From an uncultured Prevotellaceae bacterium (lineage in GTDB: Bacteria > Bacteroidota > Bacteroidia > Bacteroidales > Bacteroidaceae), in the NCBI GenBank assembly GCA_947303695.1, contig CAMYYX010000079.1, positions 1 to 7,840 on the forward strand: 7,840 nt of DNA, written 5' to 3'. The notes under the pieces were generated by a model. The model was not told where the DNA came from, searched no databases, and saw nothing but the letters and a program-made list of their open reading frames with translations. This document shows positions 1 through 6,042 of this stretch, piece after piece. The position numbers and the translations under genes are program-made. Position 1 is the stretch's first letter. Each line of letters opens with the position of its first letter.

Positions 1-52
1 GAGCACATGACTGTTAATCATGGGGTCGTTGGTTCAAGCCCATCCTGAAGCG
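1..52 (+). tRNA. tRNA-Asn (anticodon GUU), 5' end cut by window edge
   Basis: The window opens inside the D arm. The anticodon arm CATGA-CTGTTAA-TCATG gives anticodon GTT. The T loop TTCAAGC (33-39) is flanked by GTTGG (28-32) and CCATC (40-44), which pair except for one U-U mismatch. The acceptor 3' strand CTGAAGC ends at 51, and the discriminator base is G52, as usual for Asn. No CCA is encoded; CAA follows. About the first 22 bases of the gene lie outside the window. It is the first visible member of an Asn-Lys-Ser tRNA cluster. Confidence 0.88.
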
Positions 53-61
53 CAACATAAT

Positions 62-134
62 GCGTCCTTAGCTCAGCTGGTAGAGCAATTGACTCTTAAT
101 CAATGGGTCCAGGGTTCGAATCCCTGAGGGCGTA
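62..134 (+). tRNA. tRNA-Lys (anticodon CUU)
   Basis: A full cloverleaf can be drawn. The acceptor strands GCGTCCT (62-68) and AGGGCGT (127-133) pair, with G-U wobbles at the first and fourth positions. The D arm begins GCTCAG at 71. The anticodon loop CTCTTAA gives CTT. The T stem CAGGG/CCCTG is perfect around TTCGAAT (115-121). The discriminator is A134. CCA is not encoded. It lies 9 bases after tRNA-Asn and 5 bases before tRNA-Ser, so the three are surely processed from one transcript. Confidence 0.95.
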
Positions 135-139
135 CTTTA

Positions 140-224
140 GGAGAGATGGCAGAGTGGTCGATTGCACCGGTCTTGAAAACCGACGTACTGAGAGGTACCG
201 GGGGTTCGAATCCCTCTCTCTCCG
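140..224 (+). tRNA. tRNA-Ser (anticodon UGA)
   Basis: This is a class II tRNA with a long variable arm. The acceptor GGAGAGA (140-146) pairs perfectly with TCTCTCC (217-223), and the discriminator is G224, as expected for Ser. The anticodon loop CTTGAAA within CCGGT...ACCG gives TGA, which reads UCN codons. The variable arm has a GTAC...GTAC stem around 185-198. The T loop is TTCGAAT (205-211) with a GGGGG/CCCTC stem containing one G-U pair. CCA is not encoded. Thirteen bases of its 3' end recur at 254-266 (see findings). Confidence 0.95.
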
Positions 225-231
225 CTAGGAC

Positions 232-263
232 GAGAGGGATAGATGTAAAAATCAATCCCTCTC
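232..263 (+). terminator. Hairpin after tRNA-Ser, possible weak terminator or processing signal
   Basis: GAGAGGGAT (232-240) pairs perfectly over 9 bp with ATCCCTCTC (255-263) across a 14-base loop. The downstream sequence is only modestly T-rich (GTTTTAAATAAATAATA), so as an intrinsic terminator it is weak. The 5' arm is equally complementary to the tRNA-Ser 3' strand at 210-218. The hairpin could therefore act in tRNA processing rather than termination. Confidence 0.45.
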
Positions 264-282
264 TCTGTTTTAAATAAATAAT

Positions 283-319
283 AAAAGCAGGTTGTCACAA
301 AGGACTTCCTGCTTTTTTT
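283..319. terminator. Bidirectional intrinsic terminator between tRNA operon and spmAB-like gene
   Basis: AAAAGCAGG (283-291) pairs with CCTGCTTTT (308-316), and three further pairs (GTC/GAC) can form inside the loop. On the + strand the stem runs into a T7 tract ending at 319. On the - strand it is followed by a T-rich stretch (TTTTATTATTTATTT). It lies 18 bases past the stop of the - strand gene at 338 and downstream of the + strand tRNAs, so it fits as a shared terminator for converging transcripts. Confidence 0.82.
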
Positions 320-337
320 GTATATTCTGGTGAATGA

Positions 338-1570
338 TTAGTAGAAGAACATATAACTAATCAGAATAGCTGCAATGATACCTGCAAAATCGGCAATCAG
401 TCCGCAGACAACAGCATGACGGGTCTTCCGAATGCAAACACTACCGAAATAGACAGCAAGGATGTAGAAGGTAGTATCGGTACTGCCTTGGAATACACAT
501 GAGAGGCGTCCTACGAATGAATCTGCTCCGAAGTTCGTCATCGCATCAACCATCATTCCACGTGCACCGCTACCGCTAAGTGGTTTCATCAAAGCAGTTG
601 GGAGTGCTGCCACGAAATCCGTGTTAATGCCGAACAGTCCTACAACCCAGGCAATGCCGTCTATCACGAAATCCATTGCGCCTGATGCACGAAAAACTGC
701 AATTCCTACAAGGATGGCAATGAGGTAAGGTATGATTTTGACGGCCGTTTGGAATCCTTCCTTTGCTCCTTCAATGAAGGCGTCGTAAACATTTATTTTC
801 TTTAATACCCCCGATAGGATAAACGTGACGATGATGGTGAAGAGCAGAATGTTCGCGAAGAGTGTGGACACGATGTTCATGGTGTCTGAAGACATCTGAC
901 TAAAGCCCCAAATAACTCCTGCAACGAGCACACACAGACTGCCGAGGAAGAGTAGCAAGGTTTTGTTGAATAGGTTGATATGCTGGAACAGACTTGTTAC
1001 AACCAATCCTGCAATGGTACTGAAGAACGTCGCCAAAAGAATAGGAACGAATACGTCGGTAGGTTGTGCAGCACCAAGTTGGGCACGGAATACCAGCACG
1101 CTGACTGGAATGATGGTAAGTCCTGATGTGTTGAGTACCAGAAACATAATCATTGGATTAGAGGCCGTATCCTTCTTTGGATTGATTTCCTGTAGTTCTT
1201 CCATTGCTTTCAATCCCATCGGAGTAGCGGCATTATCCAGCCCAAGTAGGTTGGCTGAGATATTCATGAACATGGTACCCATCACGGGATGCCCTTTGGG
1301 AATGTCGGGAAATATCTTTGTCAATACAGGTGAAAGCAGACGTGCAAACAGTCGGATCAGTCCCCCTTGTTCGCCAATCTTCATAATACCCATCCACAAG
1401 GAAAGAACACCCGTCAGTCCAATGGAAATTTCGAATGCGGTCTTCGCTGAGTCGAACGTTGAGTTCATCAATTCCGGGAACACATCTGTGTTGCCAAAGA
1501 AAATCAGACGTATAAGTGAAACGACGAAAGCAATGAGGAAGAATGCTATCCAAATGTAATTGAGTGCCAT
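338..1570 (-). CDS. Fused SpmA/SpmB-like membrane protein (nucleoside recognition Gate domains)
   Basis: The product is a 410-residue polytopic inner-membrane protein. Hydrophobic segments lie near residues 4-25, 48-66, 138-162, 172-194, 203-224, 231-256, 277-299, 365-380 and 387-409. The N-terminal half resembles SpmA: GLTGVLSLWMGIMKI near 51-65, then an N-A-N-L-L-G-L-D-N-A-A-T-P-like motif near 104-117. The C-terminal half resembles SpmB: LPTALMKPLSGSGARG near 323-338 and a GADSFVGR...QGSTDTTFY motif near 348-369. Separate spmA and spmB genes in Bacillus affect spore core dehydration. Here they are fused in a non-sporulating lineage, so a transport or gating role is likely but the substrate is unknown. 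The start is the ATG at 1570, 48 bases beyond a good -7 element. No Shine-Dalgarno sequence is visible. It is transcribed divergently from the permease gene. Confidence 0.88.
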   Translation of the reverse strand: MALNYIWIAFFLIAFVVSLIRLIFFGNTDVFPELMNSTFDSAKTAFEISIGLTGVLSLWMGIMKIGEQGGLIRLFARLLSPVLTKIFPDIPKGHPVMGTMFMNISANLLGLDNAATPMGLKAMEELQEINPKKDTASNPMIMFLVLNTSGLTIIPVSVLVFRAQLGAAQPTDVFVPILLATFFSTIAGLVVTSLFQHINLFNKTLLLFLGSLCVLVAGVIWGFSQMSSDTMNIVSTLFANILLFTIIVTFILSGVLKKINVYDAFIEGAKEGFQTAVKIIPYLIAILVGIAVFRASGAMDFVIDGIAWVVGLFGINTDFVAALPTALMKPLSGSGARGMMVDAMTNFGADSFVGRLSCVFQGSTDTTFYILAVYFGSVCIRKTRHAVVCGLIADFAGIIAAILISYMFFY

Positions 1571-1617
1571 GGGTTTATAATGTTAAATAAAGTGTAGTTA
1601 TTAATTATTTACAGTTG

Positions 1618-1648
1618 CAAAGGTACGAAAAAAATGTCAAATATCAAG
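1618..1648 (-). promoter_or_regulatory. Bacteroidetes-type promoter for the spmAB-like gene
   Basis: On the - strand, TACCTTTG (1625 down to 1618) is an exact match to the TAnnTTTG -7 consensus of the Bacteroidetes primary sigma factor. A TTG (1647-1645) precedes it with a 19-base spacer, the expected distance for the -33 element. Transcription should start near 1610, giving a leader of about 40 bases. Confidence 0.75.
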
Positions 1649-1672
1649 TGATAAATATCCAATGTTAAGAAA

Positions 1673-1700
1673 AAAGGTAAAAGGTAAATGGTAAATGGTA
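1673..1700 (+). repeat. Four tandem heptamers in the divergent promoter region
   Basis: Two copies of AAAGGTA (1673-1686) are followed by two copies of AATGGTA (1687-1700), 28 bases without interruption. They cover the -33 region and part of the spacer of the rightward promoter. Read on the - strand, the first two copies are TACCTTTT, one base off the TAnnTTTG -7 consensus. Confidence 0.92.
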
Positions 1701-1717
1701 TTTTTTTCGTACCTTTG
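1688..1717 (+). promoter_or_regulatory. Bacteroidetes-type promoter for the LptF/LptG-family operon
   Basis: TACCTTTG at 1710-1717 matches the TAnnTTTG -7 consensus exactly and follows a T7 tract. At the proper 19-base distance the -33 position reads ATG (1688-1690) rather than TTG, so this half is weak. Transcription should start near 1724, about 30 bases before the ATG at 1754. Confidence 0.72.
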
Positions 1718-1753
1718 TACCGATTTATGTACATATAAGAAGAGCAAGAGCCG

Positions 1754-3589
1754 ATGCGCATCATTAAGAAACTGGATCAGTACATCTTCAAGAACTTCAT
1801 CACGCTGTTTGCGGGAACTTTCTGCATCAGCCTGTTTGCTGTTATGATGCAGTTCCTTTGGAAATACGTTGATGAATTGGTGGGTAAGGGACTCGGCATG
1901 GATGTCATCGCCAAATTTTTCTTTTATGCTGCAGAAACATTGGTTCCGACAGCACTCCCGTTGGCCGTGTTGCTTGCTTCCCTGATTGCGTTTGGTAACT
2001 TAGGCGAACGTTTAGAGCTGTTGTCCATCAAAGCAGCAGGCATCAGCCTGTTTCGCTCGTTCTATTCGCTGATTGTGTTCGTTGTCATCCTTGCGGGCAT
2101 CTCTCTCTATTTCCAAGATGTGGTAGGACCGCAGGCACAAAAGAACTTGCTACAGTTGAGAGCCTCTATGGCACAAAAGTCTCCTGAGCTGGAAATACCT
2201 GAAGGGGTGTTCTATGACGGAATTGATGGCATCAACCTGTATGTGAAGCAGAAGGATGAAGCTACGGGAATGTTGCACGATGTGGTCATCTACAATATGC
2301 GTGATGGGGTGGATAACGTGCATATCATCTTGTCCGACTCTGCCCGATTGGAGACCAGTAGTGATAAGCAGTTCCTGTTGTTGCACTTGTACAGCGGAGA
2401 ACAATTCGAGAACTTGCCGGGTGGAATGCTCAACACACAGTTTGCGCCCTATCGTCGTGAGACGTTCGTTCAGAAGCAGTTTCTGATTGACTTCGACATG
2501 AACCTGAACCTGATTGATGCTGAAGCCTTCTCGTATTCCGAAAAGACGAAGAACCTGTCGAAGCTGTTGGTCGATATTGACTCGTTGCAGCAGTCTGCAG
2601 ACAGTTTGGGACATTCCTACTTTAATGAGATGCGTGACGGAGCGTTATACATTTATGACCCCAATCGGTTTGAGAATGATACGGCAAGAGCGAACGAGAT
2701 GAAGGAGAAATTGGCGAAAGTCGAAACTCCCGTTTTCGATTCTGTGTTTGTGAAGATGAAACCATCGGAGCAGCAAAGTGCGGTGAGATGGGCGTTGAAT
2801 CGAGTCGAACAGCAGCAGATGGGAATGGATTTCAAGCAAGATATGATGGAGCGACAGGATAGAGCCATCCGTAAGCATTGGATCTCGTTCTGGCAAAAAA
2901 TCATGATGTCCTTGACTTGTATCCTGTTCTTCTTCGTGGGGGCTCCTCTGGGTGCTATTATCCGAAAGGGAGGATTGGGTCTTCCGGTCGTGGTAGCTGT
3001 CATCATATTTATCATCTACTATATTGTAGATACAGGTGCAACGAATACTGCGTTGGAAGGAAGCATCCCTGCTTGGCTTGGACCTTGTATCAGTATGATT
3101 GTGTTGACGCCAGTGGGCATTTTCTTCACGGTGAAAGCAAACAACGACTCGGTTGTGTTCAATATAGATTCATACAAGGCCTTCTTCCGCAAACTGTTGG
3201 GCATTCGTGTCAAGCGTCACCTTGTCAAGAAAGAGGTCATCATCAACGACCCCGATTACCCAGCAGTGGCAGAACGGTTGCTCGCCCTGACCCATGAGTG
3301 CAAGGCCTATCGGAAAGGAGTAAGACGATTGCTGTTGATTCAGTTGCTGATACATGTCATCCGAAACCGACGCGATGAAAAGCTGGAATGGATTTCCAAT
3401 GAACTGGAGGCATGTGTGGAAGAGTTGTCGAATGCCAAGGACCGGGCAATTTTCTACTATTTGAACCGTTTGCCAATCATCAGGACCGAACCTCGTTTTT
3501 ATAACCGGTTGAGGAAAGACCTTAAAGCCGTAATTGAAGCCAATGAACATTTAATACAGACAATAAATGGATACAAAAAAGATATTTAG
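1754..3589 (+). CDS. LptF/LptG-family permease (YjgP/YjgQ), lipopolysaccharide export
   Basis: LptF and LptG are the membrane subunits of the LptB2FG ABC transporter, which extracts lipopolysaccharide from the inner membrane. This 611-residue protein has the family layout. Three N-terminal membrane segments lie near 13-35, 57-80 and 101-121. A periplasmic region follows at about 122-375. Three C-terminal segments lie near 380-401, 409-427 and 438-460. The G-E-R-L-E-L-L segment near 84-90 matches the cytoplasmic coupling helix that meets LptB, and GAPLGAIIRKGGLG near 397-410 is typical. It is much longer than the roughly 360 residues of enterobacterial members. The extra length is a periplasmic insertion around 260-355 and a basic, helical cytoplasmic tail from about 461. 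LptF cannot be told from LptG by eye. The ATG is the first in frame after the promoter. It heads the operon and overlaps ribBA by 23 bases. Confidence 0.9.
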   Translation: MRIIKKLDQYIFKNFITLFAGTFCISLFAVMMQFLWKYVDELVGKGLGMDVIAKFFFYAAETLVPTALPLAVLLASLIAFGNLGERLELLSIKAAGISLFRSFYSLIVFVVILAGISLYFQDVVGPQAQKNLLQLRASMAQKSPELEIPEGVFYDGIDGINLYVKQKDEATGMLHDVVIYNMRDGVDNVHIILSDSARLETSSDKQFLLLHLYSGEQFENLPGGMLNTQFAPYRRETFVQKQFLIDFDMNLNLIDAEAFSYSEKTKNLSKLLVDIDSLQQSADSLGHSYFNEMRDGALYIYDPNRFENDTARANEMKEKLAKVETPVFDSVFVKMKPSEQQSAVRWALNRVEQQQMGMDFKQDMMERQDRAIRKHWISFWQKIMMSLTCILFFFVGAPLGAIIRKGGLGLPVVVAVIIFIIYYIVDTGATNTALEGSIPAWLGPCISMIVLTPVGIFFTVKANNDSVVFNIDSYKAFFRKLLGIRVKRHLVKKEVIINDPDYPAVAERLLALTHECKAYRKGVRRLLLIQLLIHVIRNRRDEKLEWISNELEACVEELSNAKDRAIFYYLNRLPIIRTEPRFYNRLRKDLKAVIEANEHLIQTINGYKKDI

Positions 3590-4778
3590 CAGCATTGAAG
3601 AGGCAATCGCAGATTTCCGTCAAGGGAAATTCGTGATTGTGGTGGACGACGAAGATCGCGAGAACGAAGGCGATTTCATCACTCCTGCCGAGATGATTAC
3701 CCCCGAGAAGGTGAATTTCATGCTCAGGGAGGGCCGTGGTGTACTTTGTGCTCCCATCACCATCTCTCGTGCTAAAGAATTGGGTTTGCAGCATCAGGTC
3801 GACAACAACACTTCCGTGTTGGGTACACCTTTTACCGTAACGGTTGATAAACTCGAGGGATGTACCACAGGCGTCTCAGCAGCCGACCGTGCAGCTACCA
3901 TCCAGGCATTAGCCGACCCTGCGTCAACACCGGAAACGTTTGGGCGTCCCGGACACATCAACCCCTTGTATGCGCAAGATAACGGCGTGTTGCGTCGTGC
4001 CGGCCATACTGAGGCAGCCGTCGATCTTGCACGGATGGCAGGACTTCATCCTGCAGCTGCTCTGATTGAAATCCTGAACCCTGACGGCACGATGGCAAGG
4101 ATGCCGCAACTCATCGAGAAGGCTCAGGAGTTCGGTATGAAACTCATCCAAATCAAGGACCTCATTGCCTACCGCCTTCAGCAGGAATCGTTGGTCGAGA
4201 AAGGGGTTGAGGCTGATATGCCGACTCAGTACGGCCATTTCCGCATTATTCCGTTCCGTCAGCGAAGCAACGGCTTGGAGCATGTGGCGCTGATAAAGGG
4301 TGAGTGGAAACGCGATGAACCCGTGTTGGTCCGAATGCATTCATCATGTGCTACAGGCGATATCTTTGGCAGTATGCGATGCGATTGCGGCGAACAGCTG
4401 CATCGTTCCATGCAACTCATCGAGAAGGAAGGCAAGGGTTGTGTGGTCTATCTCTTGCAAGAGGGCCGTGGTATTGGCTTGATGAACAAGATTGCGGCTT
4501 ATAAGCTGCAGGAACAAGGGTTGGATACCGTCGATGCGAATATCCATCTTGGCTTTGATCCTGATTTGCGCGACTATGGTGTCGGTGCTCAGATTCTGCG
4601 CGATTTGGGTGTGACCAAGATACGCCTGATTACCAATAATCCGGTGAAACGTGTGGGATTGGAAGGTTACGGACTTGAAATCGTGGAGAATGTCCCGATT
4701 GAGATCAAGCCCAACGAATACAACGAGTACTACCTGCGTACCAAGAAAGAGCGCATGGGCCACTTGCTGCACTTTTAA
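3567..4778 (+). CDS. ribBA: Bifunctional 3,4-dihydroxy-2-butanone-4-phosphate synthase / GTP cyclohydrolase II
   Basis: This cytoplasmic enzyme supplies both branches of riboflavin synthesis: the four-carbon unit from ribulose 5-phosphate, and the first pyrimidine intermediate from GTP. At 403 residues it has the normal fusion length. The RibB half (about 1-205) shows the acidic DDEDRENEGD motif at 27-36, TTGVSAADRAAT near 100-111, RAGHTEAAVDL with His147, and Glu168 in IEIL. The RibA half (about 206-403) has the zinc motif C-X10-C-X-C (Cys261, Cys272, Cys274), LQEGRGIGL at 297-305, DLRDYGVGAQIL at 333-344 with Tyr337, and a TNNPVKR stretch near 356-362. All key residues are present. The start lies inside the end of the permease gene, so translation is probably coupled. 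No FMN riboswitch could precede it here. Confidence 0.97.
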   Translation: MDTKKIFSSIEEAIADFRQGKFVIVVDDEDRENEGDFITPAEMITPEKVNFMLREGRGVLCAPITISRAKELGLQHQVDNNTSVLGTPFTVTVDKLEGCTTGVSAADRAATIQALADPASTPETFGRPGHINPLYAQDNGVLRRAGHTEAAVDLARMAGLHPAAALIEILNPDGTMARMPQLIEKAQEFGMKLIQIKDLIAYRLQQESLVEKGVEADMPTQYGHFRIIPFRQRSNGLEHVALIKGEWKRDEPVLVRMHSSCATGDIFGSMRCDCGEQLHRSMQLIEKEGKGCVVYLLQEGRGIGLMNKIAAYKLQEQGLDTVDANIHLGFDPDLRDYGVGAQILRDLGVTKIRLITNNPVKRVGLEGYGLEIVENVPIEIKPNEYNEYYLRTKKERMGHLLHF

Positions 4779-4796
4779 GAGGGTGGACGCATGGGT

Positions 4797-4823
4797 CTAA
4801 TGAGCCTAATTAGGCTAATGAAA
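4797..4823 (+). repeat. Palindrome and 9-base direct repeats between ribBA and the aminotransferase gene
   Basis: AGCCTAATTAGGCT at 4803-4816 is a perfect 14-bp palindrome. The same stretch can be read as three 9-base units starting at 4797, 4806 and 4815, each beginning CTAATGA or CTAATTA. An A7 run follows at 4821, but there is no T-run, so it is not a standard intrinsic terminator on the + strand. It fills the middle of the 73-base gap. I see no TAnnTTTG promoter there. It may be an operator, an RNA processing hairpin or a dispersed repeat. Confidence 0.7.
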
Positions 4824-4851
4824 AAAACAATTTAATAAAAATTATAGAACA

Positions 4852-6042
4852 ATGGAACTATCAGAAAGACTTCAGAGATTACAACCTTCTGCTACGCTGG
4901 CTATGTCGCAGCGGAGTGGTGAACTCAAGGCACAAGGTGTCGATGTGATTAACATGAGTGTCGGCGAACCCGATTTCAATACGCCCGATCATATCAAGGA
5001 GGCTGCAAAGAAAGCGATTGACGATAACTGGTCGCGCTACAGCCCTGTTCCAGGCTATCCTGAACTGAAGAATGCCATCGTAGCCAAGTTGAAAAACGAG
5101 AACGGATTGGATTACAAGCCTTCGCAGATTCTCTGTTCAAATGGTGCTAAGCAATCGGTATGTAATACCGTGATGGCACTTGTGAATGCAGGCGACGAAG
5201 TGATTATCCCAGCACCTTATTGGGTGAGCTACCCACAGATGGTCCTGTTGGCTGAGGGAACCCCTGTTTTTGTGGAAGCAAAGATCGAACAGGATTTCAA
5301 GATCACTCCTGAGCAGTTGGAAGCTGCCATCACACCAAAGACCAAGGCGCTGATCCTCTGTTCTCCAAGCAATCCTACAGGCTCTGTTTACAGCCTCAAG
5401 GAGTTGGAAGCTTTGAAGAACGTATTGCTGAAGCATCCTCAGGTCATCGTGATTGCCGACGAGATTTACGAGCACATCAATTATGTGGGTCAACATGCTT
5501 CGATGGCTTCGTTCCCCGACATCAAGGAACGTGTAGTCATCATCAATGGTGTCAGCAAGGCTTATGCGATGACAGGTTGGCGTATTGGCTTCATCGCTGC
5601 TCCTGAGTGGATTGTGAAGGGTTGCAACAAGCTGCAGGGACAATATACCAGCGGTCCATGTAGTGTCAGCCAGAAGGCTGCTGAGGCTGCTTACACAGGT
5701 AGTCAGCAGTGTGTTGAGGATATGCGTCAGGCATTCGAGCGCAGAAAGAATCTGATTGTCCGTCTTGCCAAAGAGATTCCTGGTCTTGAGGTGAACGATC
5801 CTCAGGGCGCCTTCTATCTCTTCCCTAAGTGCTCGTCTTATTTCGGAAAATCCGATGGCGAACATGTCATCAACAACTCAACCGACTTTGCGATGTATCT
5901 GCTCGAGGTGGGTCATGTTGCAACCGTCGGCGGTGATGCTTTCGGAAGTCCTGAGTGTTTCCGCATGAGTTATGCTACCAGCGATGAGAACATCATCGAG
6001 GCTATGAGCAGAATCAAGAACGTATTGGCTAAATTGAAATAA
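4852..6042 (+). CDS. aspC: Pyridoxal-phosphate aspartate aminotransferase, class I/II
   Basis: The 396-residue product is a fold-type I aminotransferase of the AspB/AspC type. It moves the amino group between aspartate and 2-oxoglutarate in the cytoplasm. The PLP lysine is Lys236 in SKAYAMTGWRIGF, with the phosphate-binding Arg244. Trp124 in APYWVSYP should stack on the cofactor. Asn174 in SPSNPTG, Asp203 and Tyr206 in IADEIY hold the ring. Arg371 in FRMSYA should bind the substrate alpha-carboxylate. Length and motif order are normal for the family. Related prephenate/aspartate or broad-specificity aminotransferases share these motifs, so the exact substrate is less certain than the fold. 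No Shine-Dalgarno sequence is seen; an A/T-rich leader precedes the ATG. Its stop overlaps the next start by one base. Confidence 0.92.
   Translation: MELSERLQRLQPSATLAMSQRSGELKAQGVDVINMSVGEPDFNTPDHIKEAAKKAIDDNWSRYSPVPGYPELKNAIVAKLKNENGLDYKPSQILCSNGAKQSVCNTVMALVNAGDEVIIPAPYWVSYPQMVLLAEGTPVFVEAKIEQDFKITPEQLEAAITPKTKALILCSPSNPTGSVYSLKELEALKNVLLKHPQVIVIADEIYEHINYVGQHASMASFPDIKERVVIINGVSKAYAMTGWRIGFIAAPEWIVKGCNKLQGQYTSGPCSVSQKAAEAAYTGSQQCVEDMRQAFERRKNLIVRLAKEIPGLEVNDPQGAFYLFPKCSSYFGKSDGEHVINNSTDFAMYLLEVGHVATVGGDAFGSPECFRMSYATSDENIIEAMSRIKNVLAKLK

Larger units (their letters stand above)
1618..1717. repeat. 18-bp perfect inverted repeat containing two divergent promoter cores
   Basis: The sequence ATTTTTTTCGTACCTTTG at 1700-1717 occurs as its exact reverse complement at 1618-1635. 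Each arm holds a -7 element plus its T7 tract, and the two promoters point away from each other. The 64 bases between the arms are A/T-rich and include four tandem heptamers. Confidence 0.9.

Noticed and set aside
283..319. Small RNA or riboswitch between the tRNAs and the spmAB-like gene
   Set aside because: The structure is a simple hairpin with a T-run at the convergent ends of two transcripts, which a terminator explains fully.
963..1559. A 198-codon open frame on the + strand opposite the spmAB-like gene
   Set aside because: It lies wholly antisense to a gene with clear family motifs, has no promoter of its own and its translation shows no recognisable domain.
3575..3581. A-AAA-AAG slippery heptamer near the permease/ribBA overlap, possible programmed frameshift
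   Set aside because: The heptamer is in phase with ribBA, not with the permease. A -1 slip from ribBA would reach a stop at once, and permease to ribBA would need a +1 shift, so a fusion product is not supported.
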